Assembly: GCF_900142075.1 (NCBI RefSeq)
Contig: NZ_FQZO01000002.1
Coordinates: forward strand, 124,001 to 188,000
Source of the DNA: Clostridium amylolyticum
Lineage (GTDB): Bacteria > Bacillota > Clostridia > Clostridiales > Clostridiaceae
Length of the DNA stretch: 64,000 nt
Direction: 5' to 3'
Below, piece by piece: positions 33,552 through 41,744 of this stretch. Position 1 is the stretch's first letter. Each line of letters opens with the position of its first letter. Both the position numbers and the translations under genes were made by a program. The notes under the pieces were generated by a model that worked only from the letters and a program-made list of their open reading frames with translations, searched no databases and was not told the DNA's origin.

Positions 33552-34073
33552 CTACCTCATTAATTTAACAGGCTCAGGATATTCTTTGCCAAAGGTATCT
33601 ACAATAACACTTTCCATAACTTCATCTTCATAAGGTTTATCATTATAGTCTGTTTTTCCACTTACTATTTTATCAGCAATGTCCATGCCTTCAATTACTT
33701 TTCCAAAGGCAGCATACTGTTTATCAAGATGAGGAGCATCCTCTACCATTATAAAGAACTGACTTCCTGCAGAATTGGGATCCATAGATCTGGCCATAGA
33801 TATAACCCCTCTACTGTGCTTTAAATCATTTTTAAATCCATTAGCTGAGAATTCTCCTCTAATAGAATAACCTGGGTTACCCATTCCTGTTCCTTGAGGA
33901 CAACCTCCTTGAATCATAAATCCAGGTATTACCCTGTGAAATATAAGACCATTGTAAAAACCATTTTTAACTAGACTAATAAAATTACAAACGGTATTTT
34001 CGGCTATTTCTGGGTAAAGTTCTATTTTTATTTCTCCACCATTTTTCATCTTTATTGTTACTATAGGATTCAT
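33552..34073 (-). CDS. ppiB: Cyclophilin-type peptidyl-prolyl isomerase
   Basis: A 173-residue single-domain cyclophilin without signal peptide, so cytoplasmic. Key elements: FISLVKNGFYNGLIFHRVIPGFMIQGGCPQG (about residues 31-62, including the catalytic Arg of FHRV), then SMARSMDPNSAGSQFFIMVEDAPHLDKQYAAFGKV (about 92-127), which contains the QFF substrate pocket. It catalyses cis-trans isomerisation of X-Pro bonds and assists folding. The ATG follows AGGAGG. Housekeeping; no special context. Confidence 0.92.
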   Translation of the reverse strand: MNPIVTIKMKNGGEIKIELYPEIAENTVCNFISLVKNGFYNGLIFHRVIPGFMIQGGCPQGTGMGNPGYSIRGEFSANGFKNDLKHSRGVISMARSMDPNSAGSQFFIMVEDAPHLDKQYAAFGKVIEGMDIADKIVSGKTDYNDKPYEDEVMESVIVDTFGKEYPEPVKLMR

Positions 34074-34239
34074 CTTTGTACCTCCTTGAATTTTGGTTTT
34101 AATATTATTATTCTATCCTTAAGGATTTAGTCTAATCAAATCCATAATTTACTATACAAAGATTATATATGATTTTTATCATTTTGGAAATAACATAGCT
34201 TATTATATATAGAATCATACTGCTAAATCATCATAAAGC

Positions 34240-34273
34240 AAACACTGGATGAAATAGGCATCATCCAGTGTTT
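34240..34273 (-). terminator. Terminator in the gap before ppiB
   Basis: AAACACTGGATGA (34240-34252) and its perfect complement (34261-34273). It lies about 150 bases after the STAS-like gene on the minus strand and probably ends that transcript, possibly including the short open frame at 34285-34398. Confidence 0.75.
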
Positions 34274-34284
34274 AAGATATATTA

Positions 34285-34398
34285 TTAAATTTTATTAAGA
34301 TCATCTATTAACCATCCCTTGAATTTAATTACTGCAAATAACAATAGTATTAATGTTGCTATTTTTATTAACCGAATAGTTATTATTGTATTGTAGTA
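34285..34398 (-). other. Possible 30-37-residue membrane peptide or gene remnant
   Basis: The frame ending at the TAA at 34285-34287 reads ...LIKIATLILLLFAVIKFKGW and LIDDLNKI: a basic start, one clear membrane helix and a polar tail, followed by a terminator. There is no ATG, GTG or usable TTG at its beginning (only ATT or ATA) and no clear ribosome site. Either a remnant or an AT-rich coincidence. Confidence 0.25.
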
Positions 34399-34422
34399 TT
34401 AAAGAAATTGTGGTTACTTTTT

Positions 34423-34698
34423 CTAATTTACGAAAGTAGTACCAAGTACAACTCTATTATAATCATTGGAGTTTGATAAGTTTTTCACATTAACGTGTGA
34501 AAAAACATAGTCTCTACCTTGGTTACTCATTAATTCGCTAAATAAACAATAGAAGAAAGTTGATGGTACTTTTTCAATATCACTAAAATCTAAAACTATT
34601 TTTTCACCTATATTATCATATATATATCCTCTTAACAGTATTGCGTCCTCTACAGCAAATTCTTTACCTAAGAAATCCTTAACCTTAATATCCAACAT
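34423..34698 (-). CDS. STAS-like (DUF4325) small protein
   Basis: A 91-residue protein. The order VKDFLGKEFAVEDAILLRGYIYDNIGEKIVLDFSDIEKVPSTFFYCLFSELM fits a small STAS-like fold: two strands, a helix, and a DFSDIEKVPSTFF loop resembling the phosphorylatable loop of anti-sigma antagonists. Such proteins often pair with an ATPase kinase; none is adjacent. No membrane segment. A short Shine-Dalgarno-like AAGGAG lies before the ATG. Function unknown; the domain assignment is moderately sure. Confidence 0.65.
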   Translation of the reverse strand: MLDIKVKDFLGKEFAVEDAILLRGYIYDNIGEKIVLDFSDIEKVPSTFFYCLFSELMSNQGRDYVFSHVNVKNLSNSNDYNRVVLGTTFVN

Positions 34699-34874
34699 AT
34701 CTTAAACACTCCTTTTAATAATGTAATTGTAGTAATTTTCATACAATTCATTTTCTAATTTAAATATATCATGGGCATTATACTTTGTCAATACTTTAAC
34801 AAACTTTTTATTTATATTTTTTCCCATAGAAAAAGGAGCTTTAAATGAGTGTTTCCATGAATTTTAAATATTTA

Positions 34875-35657
34875 TTATTTTTTTATTCCTAAAAGTTTAT
34901 AGCTTAAATTAATTATTTCTTCCTTATTTAATGAATTATATATTTTTAGACTTCCCATATTTTTAGAATTATTTAATATGCCTAAACCTTGTAACTTTCT
35001 CTTAAGCTCTCTTGCAGTTCCTTCACTTCCATCAATAATTATCACATCATTACCTACTATCTTTTGAATTTTATCTTTAATAAAAGGATAATGAGTACAT
35101 CCTAAAACTATAGAGCTGATTTTGTCATTTTTATAATCCTTTAACTTATTTATTAAATAATCTTGAAGTTCTGTACTCTCTAAATCTCCTCTTTCAATAT
35201 ATTCCACAAGCCCAGGGCAAGGAATAGAGACTATACAAGCAGTTTCTCCATAATTTTTAACAAGTTCTTGAAACTTCTTCTCCTTTAAGGTAACGCTAGT
35301 AGCCATTATAAGTATCTTTCCTTCTCTATGCATGGCTACAGCAGGTTTTAAAGCTGGCTCAATACCTATTATAGGAATATTTTTATACTCTTCTCTAAGG
35401 CTGCTAACAGCTGCGCTAGTGGCTGTATTGCAAGCTATAACTACAGCTTTTACTCTTTGCTTAACAAAAAATTCCATGGCATTAAAAGTAAGTACTCTTA
35501 CCTCTTCTGTAGACTTTCCTCCATAAGGAGCATTTTTAGAATCTCCAAAATAAATATAATTTTCATTAGGCATTAATTCCATTGCTTTTTTTAATACGCT
35601 TAGTCCTCCAACTCCTGAATCAAAGAATCCAATGGGACACTGATTATGTTCTGACAT
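34875..35657 (-). CDS. murI: Glutamate racemase
   Basis: About 260 residues. It matches MurI throughout: IGFFDSGVGGLSVLKKA near the N-terminus, the first catalytic Cys in VVIACNTATSAA, and the second in VLGCTHYPFI. It makes D-glutamate for peptidoglycan in the cytoplasm. The ATG at 35655-35657 has GGAG 8 bases upstream; a GTG three codons earlier would make that site too close. The 176-bp gap after it holds nothing that I can name. It is transcribed away from the glutamine synthetase gene; both deal with glutamate but no shared control is evident. Confidence 0.93.
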   Translation of the reverse strand: MSEHNQCPIGFFDSGVGGLSVLKKAMELMPNENYIYFGDSKNAPYGGKSTEEVRVLTFNAMEFFVKQRVKAVVIACNTATSAAVSSLREEYKNIPIIGIEPALKPAVAMHREGKILIMATSVTLKEKKFQELVKNYGETACIVSIPCPGLVEYIERGDLESTELQDYLINKLKDYKNDKISSIVLGCTHYPFIKDKIQKIVGNDVIIIDGSEGTARELKRKLQGLGILNNSKNMGSLKIYNSLNKEEIINLSYKLLGIKK

Positions 35658-35849
35658 AATTATCACTCCGTATAGCTAAGATATATTTTTAGAACTTTTA
35701 TTTTATAACTATTATATTATTTTATTACTTTTCTATTTATATTTCCACATACTTTATTTTAGTTTAATAAATACTTCCCTGCTGCAAATGTTTTCACATC
35801 AAATATTTACTCTTATTAATTGAAATTTCTTAAAAATCACTTAGTAAGG

Positions 35850-35877
35850 TTGACACTTATAAATAATATATTATAGA
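35850..35877 (+). promoter_or_regulatory. Candidate sigma-A promoter of the glutamine synthetase gene
   Basis: TTGACA (35850-35855), 16 bases, then TATAGA (35872-35877). The -35 is perfect. It would give a leader of about 100 bases before the ATG at 35987. The rest of the 329-bp gap upstream is AT-rich with no gene. Confidence 0.55.
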
Positions 35878-35937
35878 ATTTTTTTATGGTTTAATCGATA
35901 CAATATACATTATGCAAACTTCACACTTAATTATGAA

Positions 35938-35989
35938 AGGAAGTGACTAGGCCTTATAATATTTTAAAATTATAAGCCTAAATAAAATG
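35938..35989 (+). promoter_or_regulatory. Shine-Dalgarno separated from the ATG by a hairpin
   Basis: AGGAAG (35938-35943) lies 43 bases before the ATG (35987-35989). Between them TAGGC(C)TTATAAT (35948-35960) pairs with ATTATAAGCCTA (35969-35980), one bulged C. With the stem folded, the effective spacing is 10 bases. No other Shine-Dalgarno or in-frame canonical start is present between the stop at 35957 and this ATG. Confidence 0.6.
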
Positions 35990-37888
35990 TACGAAGACAT
36001 TATTTATACCATTCCTAAACATATGCATACTGAAGAAACATTAAAAAAATTAATTATGGATCATCCTGAAATTAAATTTGTTTCCTTGGTGGGAATTGAT
36101 CTTGCAGGTAATGATACCGACGAAAAAATACCTATAAAGGCATTCCTAGAAGATTTAAACACATTTCTTACAGGTGCTGCAGTTCAAACCGACGGTTCTT
36201 CTGTTTCTCTTCCAGGTATAGCGAGCCTAAATAATGCTAAGATCGATATGGCTGCTGATATTGATTGCACTTGGTTCGTAGACTATAACTATGATCACAT
36301 AGACCCTTTCACCCATAAAGCTGTGGGTACTTTAAGAATCCCTTGCTTCCTTTATCATGAAAACAAAGCCGTAGATTCAAGGCATATTCTTAAATCCTCT
36401 ATCGAAACATATAAGAATTCTCTCTTTGAATTATTTACAAATCATCCTCACATTTTAGAAGAATATAATATAACCATCGACGATATAGAGAATATATCCG
36501 CCACCGCAGCTACAGAATTAGAATTTTGGGTTAAAACTCCTAATGATAAAGCAGAAACAGAAGAGCTTTCTACTTCTCAAGTGCTTAAAGAGCAATATTG
36601 GACTCGTACAAAAGGATCTGTAAGAACTGCCTTGGAGCAAACCCTTTTACTCATGGATAGATATGGCTTTGAGCCTGAAATGGGCCATAAAGAAGTGGGT
36701 GGAGTTACAGCAAAGCTTGACGAATCTGGAAAGTATAATCATATTATGGAGCAACTAGAGATAGATTGGAAGTTTTCAGAGGCAATTCAAGCTGCAGACA
36801 ATGAAATTTTCGTAAGAACCTTGGTTAAAGAAACCTTTAGACGAAATGGTTTGGAGGTTACCTTTTTAGCTAAACCTATAGATGGAGTTGCAGGAAGTGG
36901 AAAACACGTTCATGTAGGCATGGCTTTAAAACTTAAAAACGGTAAAATTATAAATTTATTTACTGGTGTTAAAGATCATTACCTAAGCGTTATAGGTTAT
37001 GGATCTATAATGGGACTTCTTAAAAACTACGAAGTAATAAATCCCTTTGTGTCTGCAACTAATGATTCTTTAAGAAGGTTAAAACCCGGCTACGAAGCTC
37101 CTGTTTGCATAGTAACCTCTTTAGGTCTTACTACTCACTTACCTTCAAGAAACAGAACTATTTTAGCAGGACTTATTAGAGACCTAAATAACCCACTGGC
37201 TACAAGATTTGAACTTAGATCTCCAAACCCTCACACCAATACATATTTAGCTATGGCCGCTTGCTATATAACCATGTTAGATGGAGTATATTACGCTGTA
37301 GAAAACAATAAAGATGAGGATGCCTTATTAAGAGAGCTGTCAAAGAAACCTGGAGATGAATTCCCTTACCTAGAAACTTCTAGAGCCTATAGATCTGAAG
37401 ATGATGTATTTGAAGATTTTACGGAAGAAGAAAGAGTTGCCTTCTTTGGCAAAGCTCCAGCTACAGTATATGAAAATTTAACCGCCTTTAATAAATATCC
37501 TGAAAAATTAGAAGTTCTAAAGAGAAACTCAGTATTCACTGATAAGATTATAAATTCTTTCAGAACAACAGCTACCAGAAGATGGCTTACTGAAATCTCT
37601 AACAGAATATTAAATAACTATATAGATGAAATAAGATCCTATAAAGCCCTTCACTCTCTAGACAAAGCTCTAGACCTAGATATAACAAACTGGATGGCTA
37701 TAAACGAGCTAAGGCACTATATCATGAAGGACTCTTATACAAACAGGAGCTTATTTACAAAAATAAAAGAAGCCGCCGCTTCCGAAAATTATACCAAAGT
37801 ATCAGAACTTCAATTAGAGCTAGATGAAAAAATGGATATACTAAGGAAACTATATAATTCCTATAAGAAAAACCTACTAGATATATGA
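35987..37888 (+). CDS. Long-form glutamine synthetase family protein
   Basis: A 633-residue protein with the glutamine synthetase catalytic core: TELEFWV (about 180), GSGKHVHVGM (about 304), NPFVSATNDSLRRLKPGYEAPV (about 353), and RFELRSPNPHTNTYLAMAACY (about 404). It is longer than type I GlnA (about 440) and shorter than type III GlnN (about 720), and has a helical C-terminal extension (about 510-633). This long form is common in clostridia. It would condense glutamate and ammonia, or be a related ligase. The start at ATG 35987 is unusual, as its ribosome site lies behind a hairpin. Followed by repeat element B1, which contains its terminator. Confidence 0.82.
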   Translation: MYEDIIYTIPKHMHTEETLKKLIMDHPEIKFVSLVGIDLAGNDTDEKIPIKAFLEDLNTFLTGAAVQTDGSSVSLPGIASLNNAKIDMAADIDCTWFVDYNYDHIDPFTHKAVGTLRIPCFLYHENKAVDSRHILKSSIETYKNSLFELFTNHPHILEEYNITIDDIENISATAATELEFWVKTPNDKAETEELSTSQVLKEQYWTRTKGSVRTALEQTLLLMDRYGFEPEMGHKEVGGVTAKLDESGKYNHIMEQLEIDWKFSEAIQAADNEIFVRTLVKETFRRNGLEVTFLAKPIDGVAGSGKHVHVGMALKLKNGKIINLFTGVKDHYLSVIGYGSIMGLLKNYEVINPFVSATNDSLRRLKPGYEAPVCIVTSLGLTTHLPSRNRTILAGLIRDLNNPLATRFELRSPNPHTNTYLAMAACYITMLDGVYYAVENNKDEDALLRELSKKPGDEFPYLETSRAYRSEDDVFEDFTEEERVAFFGKAPATVYENLTAFNKYPEKLEVLKRNSVFTDKIINSFRTTATRRWLTEISNRILNNYIDEIRSYKALHSLDKALDLDITNWMAINELRHYIMKDSYTNRSLFTKIKEAAASENYTKVSELQLELDEKMDILRKLYNSYKKNLLDI

Positions 37889-37894
37889 AGATAC

Positions 37895-38153
37895 TTTAGA
37901 ATTTAAAATTTAGAATTGAGAATGAGGGAAAAAATTCCTGACGGAATTTTGGTAGAATATAATATTAAACTCCTTTGGAGTTTAAATGAAGAGAGAAAGG
38001 AAACCTGAAAGTTTCCTTTCTTTGTTTTAAATATATTTAAAATTTTTCTGATTCTTTTCATCAGAAAAATATCCGTCATTTTAAATTCTAAATTCTCAAT
38101 TATAAATTACTTTGTCCATTTTAAATTCTAAATTCTAAATTTTAAATTATAAA
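37895..38153. repeat. Heptamer-ended inverted-repeat element B1
   Basis: The left end is made of AGAATTT-type 7-bp words leading to AATGAGGG, then hairpin AATTCC-TGAC-GGAATT (about 37935-37950). The core has a terminator stem (37995-38020) and a TTTTTCTGAT...ATCAGAAAAA hairpin. The right end is doubled (38078-38109 and 38116-38153) with TAAATTC words. Compared with B2, the left hairpin pairs have changed in a compensatory way. It fills the gap between two plus-strand genes. Confidence 0.85.
37995..38020 (+). terminator. Terminator of the glutamine synthetase gene inside B1
   Basis: GAAAGGAAAC (37995-38004) with GTTTCCTTTC (38011-38020), followed by TTTGTTTT. A classical intrinsic terminator sitting in the core of repeat B1. 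Confidence 0.8.
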
Positions 38154-38211
38154 AATCACCCTTGATTTTTGTATCATATACTGTAGTGATAATTAATTTA
38201 AGGAGTATATT

Positions 38212-38577
38212 ATGGATTTTAAGCGTTCATTGAGTTCCTTGGGTCGTGCTCTTAAAAGCGGAGGTGAAAAGACATTAAAAAAGTCTACAGTTTTTATGGA
38301 TATTTCACGAATAAATATATTGATAGCCTCTAAAGAAAAGGATATGGAAGATATATATTGTTTAATTGGAGAAAAAATATATAAGAAATATGGCAAAGAG
38401 CTTTTAAGATATAAAGAATTAAAAGAGATATGCAATGAATTAGAATTAATTGAAAAAGATATCAAAAAACTGAGAAAAGAGATATCTGTTATAAAAGAAG
38501 AAAAATTTTGCCCTTATTGTGGTGAATCCATAGACAAAAAATCAAAGTTTTGTCTAAAATGTGGCAAACTTCTATAA
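38212..38577 (+). CDS. Small helical protein with C-terminal zinc ribbon
   Basis: A 121-residue protein. Residues 1-95 are mostly charged helix (DISRINILIASKEKDMEDIYCLIGEKIYKKY, then a long coiled-coil-like KELKEICNELELIEKDIKKLRKEIS). The C-terminal ribbon has two knuckles, CPYCGES and CLKCGKL (residues about 103-118), four Cys to bind one zinc. The ATG follows AAGGAG. Similar zinc-ribbon proteins occur widely in Firmicutes without known function. Lies between repeat B1 and the HD-GYP gene and is probably its own transcript or cotranscribed with that gene. Confidence 0.75.
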   Translation: MDFKRSLSSLGRALKSGGEKTLKKSTVFMDISRINILIASKEKDMEDIYCLIGEKIYKKYGKELLRYKELKEICNELELIEKDIKKLRKEISVIKEEKFCPYCGESIDKKSKFCLKCGKLL

Positions 38578-38650
38578 TTTTTTTAGTTTCTATACTTTTA
38601 GTAAAGATTATTTTTACAAAAGATAGTATAATTTTTATGAGGTGTTTTGT

Positions 38651-39769
38651 ATGAGACTGATTCCTATAGAAAGTATAAGGGAAGGAAGTTATCTGGCTCG
38701 CACTATATTTGACGATAATGGTAGAATCCTTCTTAAGGAAGGAATAAAGCTTACATCACCCATATTAAAACGTCTAAAATATATTCAGATATACTCTCTC
38801 TATGTTCAAGATGATTATAGCGATATTGAAATAGAAGATATAATTAAGCCTGAACTAAGGCAAAAATCTATAAAGATAGTAAAAGAAACCTTTACCAGCA
38901 TAGAAAGATTACAGGTACAACTTCAGCAGTCTATGTCCCATAGCAGTAAGCGGTTATCATTATTAAAGACCCAAGATGAATATTTCTCTTCTATTTATGA
39001 TTTAGCTCAAGAACTTATTGATAATGTATTAAGTAATAAGTCTGTATTGGTAAATCTGGTGGATATTAAAAGCATGGATAATTATACTTATCAGCACTGT
39101 GTAAATGTTGCAGTTTTAGCCTTAGTGCTGGGCATAGGTCTTCAACTTAATAAGTATGAATTAAGAGATCTTTGCGTGGGAGCTCTTATCCATGATATTG
39201 GTAAGGTTTTTGTATCAAAAGATATAATATTAAAAGAAGGTCCTCTCACTAAAGAAGAGTTTATGGAAATTAAAACCCACTCCTTAAGAGGATATGATTA
39301 TTTAAGAAACGTGCAAAATATAACAAGCTCTTCTAGGATGGTGGTTCTTCAACACCATGAAAGACAAGATGGTAAAGGTTACCCTGAAGGCATATATGGA
39401 GAAAAAATAAATAAGCTTGCAAAAATTGTAGCTATTGCAGATGTATATGATGCTCTTACTTCTGATAGACCTTATAGGCGCGCTATGCTTCCTAATGAGG
39501 CTATGGAGTATATTATGGGAAATGCAAGCACTATGTTTGACTATAACTATGTTAAAGCATTTTCTAAGGTAATTGTACCTTATCCTAGTGGAACCGTAGT
39601 AAAGTTAAGCAATGGTGATGTAGGTGTGGTAGAAACAACACCTTTAAACTTTCCTCTAAGACCGGATGTGAGAATAGTAAAAAGTCTAGATAAATCAAAA
39701 ATAGGTTGTTTAGTTAAATTAGTTAAAGAACTTTCTGTAGTAATTTCAGATATAGAGTATTATGTATAA
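38651..39769 (+). CDS. HD-GYP domain protein (cyclic-di-nucleotide phosphodiesterase type)
   Basis: About 372 residues. An N-terminal region of about 120 residues (RLIPIESIREGSYLARTIFDDNGRILLKEG) resembles the domain often preceding HD-GYP modules. The HD-GYP domain (about 140-310) shows QHCVNVAVLALVLGIG, the metal-binding HDIGK, THSLRGYDYL, then HHERQDGKGYPEG, and ADVYDALTSDRPYR. It would break down c-di-GMP or a related signal in the cytoplasm. ATG at 38651 is chosen because GAGGTG lies 6 bases upstream; an ATG three codons earlier overlaps it. A terminator overlaps its stop codon. Confidence 0.88.
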   Translation: MRLIPIESIREGSYLARTIFDDNGRILLKEGIKLTSPILKRLKYIQIYSLYVQDDYSDIEIEDIIKPELRQKSIKIVKETFTSIERLQVQLQQSMSHSSKRLSLLKTQDEYFSSIYDLAQELIDNVLSNKSVLVNLVDIKSMDNYTYQHCVNVAVLALVLGIGLQLNKYELRDLCVGALIHDIGKVFVSKDIILKEGPLTKEEFMEIKTHSLRGYDYLRNVQNITSSSRMVVLQHHERQDGKGYPEGIYGEKINKLAKIVAIADVYDALTSDRPYRRAMLPNEAMEYIMGNASTMFDYNYVKAFSKVIVPYPSGTVVKLSNGDVGVVETTPLNFPLRPDVRIVKSLDKSKIGCLVKLVKELSVVISDIEYYV

Positions 39770-39798
39770 AGGGCAGATGGGGTAAGTATCTGCCCTTT
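39768..39798 (+). terminator. Terminator overlapping the HD-GYP stop codon
   Basis: AAAGGGCAGAT (39768-39778) pairs perfectly with ATCTGCCCTTT (39788-39798), followed by TT. It also serves the convergent YciI-like gene. Confidence 0.85.
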
Positions 39799-39814
39799 TT
39801 ACGTCTGCAAATAT

Positions 39815-40096
39815 TTAAATAGAGGTAAGAGCTATAGAATTCTTGCTTAATATCTCATAAGAATAGAATTTATTATTTATAAAAGGATTAGAACTTATTA
39901 TCTCTTCAGCTTCAGTTAGATCCTTTGCTTGAAAAATTATAGTGCCGCCATTTTTGTTTAGGGTACCTGCACAAGCAAGATATTTATTATAAATAGAATT
40001 TTTTATGTCATTAACTTTTCTATCTTTCGCTCTAGCATCTGAATTTGTGTCTATTTTGTAATTAATTTTAACGAATATTCCACCGGATTTTTTCAT
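39815..40096 (-). CDS. YciI-like small protein
   Basis: A 93-residue protein. The pattern YNKYLACAGTLNKNGGTIIFQAKDLTEAEEIISSNPFINNKFYSYEILS matches the ferredoxin-like fold of YCII-related proteins (turn with GG, then a strand, then a helix with A-E-x-x-x-x-x-DPF/NPF). Family members are dimers with a putative active-site pocket; most lack a known reaction. The conserved His-Asp pair of typical YciI is not evident, so function is uncertain. The ATG follows GGAGG by 8 bases. A pair of SOS-like operators lies 85-130 bases upstream, between this gene and the divergent esterase gene. Confidence 0.55.
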   Translation of the reverse strand: MKKSGGIFVKINYKIDTNSDARAKDRKVNDIKNSIYNKYLACAGTLNKNGGTIIFQAKDLTEAEEIISSNPFINNKFYSYEILSKNSIALTSI

Positions 40097-40180
40097 CTAC
40101 GGTTCCTCCTTTTATTTTAGAAGTTCACTATAATCTATTTCGTAGTATGAATAAATATTACTTTTTTAACTATTTTTATT

Positions 40181-40225
40181 CGAACATCTGTTTGTTATAA
40201 TAATATAATATCGAACGTACGTTTT
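40181..40225. promoter_or_regulatory. Two SOS-box-like palindromes around a promoter region
   Basis: CGAACATCTGTTTG (40181-40194) and CGAACGTACGTTTT (40212-40225) both resemble the Gram-positive LexA box CGAACRNRYGTTYG. Their starts are 31 bp apart, about three helical turns. The DNA between them holds TATAAT twice (40196-40201 and 40204-40209). Either divergent gene could be the target. A TetR-type operator pair is an alternative. Confidence 0.5.
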
Positions 40226-40310
40226 ATTGTCAATATATTATTAATAAAAACTGTACTTATACCGTAATTTATTATTATAATAGAATAAAGTATAGAAAGG
40301 AGGTGAGAGC

Positions 40311-41258
40311 ATAAAAAGAAAATCATTATTTATGGTAGGTTTAGCGTTTATACTGATGTTTTCAGGCTGTTCTTTTAAGAAATCTTATGACGGCTCATAT
40401 CAAACTCAGGATAAATCAACAGTGGTTAAAGAAAAAGCTAAAAAAGATATTGAGGTAGGAACTATTTTTAAAGATGTAGTTTATAAATCTGTAGATGATG
40501 GGGATTTAAAACTAGATTTATACACTCCTTTGAAGGTTATACATAATCCTTCTCCTGTAGTAGTATATATTCATGGTGGCAGCTGGTTTTCCGGAGATAA
40601 ATCAATACCTCATAATTTAGAACCCGTTATCAATCAGGTTAGAGAAAGCGGATATACTGTAATAAGCATAGAATATAGATTAGTTAATGACAAAGTAAAA
40701 TATCCTATACCTGTTACAGATACTAAGGACTCTTTACGATGGATTTATAAGAATGCGGATAAATTTAATCTTGATCTTTCTAATATTGGAATTATAGGAG
40801 TTTCCGCAGGAGCACATTTAGCAATGCTTTCTGCATATAGCGGCAACAATGAATTTCTTGGCAGCGAAGAGCTTAGAAATTATTCCTCTAAAGTAAAATA
40901 TGTAGTAGACTTTTCAGGGCCTACCACTTTTTATGGATTGGATAATAAAATTACAAATACTTCTGTCGAAAACTTAATGGGAGATCTTGCTAAAGATGAA
41001 GCAAAACTCAAAGAAGCAAGTCCTATTAATTATATAAATTCCAAATCCCCAACCACTCTTATAGTTCACGGCTCTAAAGATGATATAGTGCCTTTAAAGC
41101 AATCTCAAGACTTTTATTCAAAAGCAAAAGCTTCTGGTGCTAATGTAGAAATGATAATTGTAGATAAAGGGGATCACGATATGTCCGGGGCAAGTGCCAT
41201 GGATATATTAAACACCTTAAAAAATGTTTTTGAATTTATAACAAAAAATACAAATTGA
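40311..41258 (+). CDS. Lipoprotein alpha/beta-hydrolase (esterase/lipase), probable ATA start
   Basis: About 315 residues if started at ATA 40311; an ATG at 40332 gives 308. AGGAGG (40298-40303) is 7 bases before the ATA but 28 before the ATG, and the ATA reading supplies the basic residues (KRKS) expected in front of the hydrophobic signal and lipobox FSGC. The enzyme domain shows HGGSW (oxyanion region), nucleophile in GVSAGA, the acid in HGSKDDIVPL and the base in KGDHD. This layout fits carboxylesterases of the BD-FAE / acetyl-esterase type anchored outside the membrane. Substrate unknown. A terminator follows at 41283. Confidence 0.82.
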   Translation: MKRKSLFMVGLAFILMFSGCSFKKSYDGSYQTQDKSTVVKEKAKKDIEVGTIFKDVVYKSVDDGDLKLDLYTPLKVIHNPSPVVVYIHGGSWFSGDKSIPHNLEPVINQVRESGYTVISIEYRLVNDKVKYPIPVTDTKDSLRWIYKNADKFNLDLSNIGIIGVSAGAHLAMLSAYSGNNEFLGSEELRNYSSKVKYVVDFSGPTTFYGLDNKITNTSVENLMGDLAKDEAKLKEASPINYINSKSPTTLIVHGSKDDIVPLKQSQDFYSKAKASGANVEMIIVDKGDHDMSGASAMDILNTLKNVFEFITKNTN

Positions 41259-41282
41259 TTAAAATCTACTTAATATATAATA

Positions 41283-41323
41283 AAACTGGCTCATTAGTAA
41301 TTTAAATACTAATAAACCAGTTT
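41283..41323. terminator. Bidirectional terminator between the esterase and membrane-protein genes
   Basis: AAACTGG...ATTAGTA (41283-41299) pairs imperfectly with TACTAAT...CCAGTTT (41307-41323). T-runs follow on the plus strand; the convergent gene ends at 41330. Confidence 0.75.
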
Positions 41324-41329
41324 ATTTTT

Positions 41330-41692
41330 TTACTTATAATTATTTATGTAAATTATAAAATAAAAAGAATATACTATAACCGTAAGAAATATCATTCCAT
41401 TTAATAGTAAGGAATTCATAGTAAAGGCTCTATAAGCGGAGTTAAAGAAACATGATATGGTGGTAGCTCCAATAATTCCATATATACCTATACCTTTTCC
41501 CTTGAGAGCTAGATAAGAACTTATAATTCCTATGCCTCCAAATATTATATAAATAAATAATTGAAGAGAGGTATGGTAAGGATCTTTCAATAAAACTCTT
41601 TTAATAAAATAATATATAATAACTGACAAATTAACAATTATATATAAATATAGAGTATTTTTAATAAAAGAATTTTTTATATCTTTTCTCAT
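41330..41692 (-). CDS. Small four-helix membrane protein, family unknown
   Basis: A 120-residue, very hydrophobic protein. Four likely membrane helices: about 13-32 (LYLYIIVNLSVIIYYFI), 43-63 (LQLFIYIIFGGIGIISSYLAL), 66-85 (GIGIYGIIGATTISCFF) and 95-117 (LLLNGMIFLTVIVYSFYFIIY). It has a short basic N-terminus, so the start is probably inside. No motif that I recognise. The ATG has AAGGAG 7 bases upstream. It lies between the MutS-like gene (52 bp away, same strand) and the convergent esterase, and may be cotranscribed with the former. Confidence 0.6.
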   Translation of the reverse strand: MRKDIKNSFIKNTLYLYIIVNLSVIIYYFIKRVLLKDPYHTSLQLFIYIIFGGIGIISSYLALKGKGIGIYGIIGATTISCFFNSAYRAFTMNSLLLNGMIFLTVIVYSFYFIIYINNYK

Positions 41693-41744
41693 ATATAGCT
41701 CCTTTTTATAGATACACTTGGAATAGGAAACTTATTCTTCTCAC

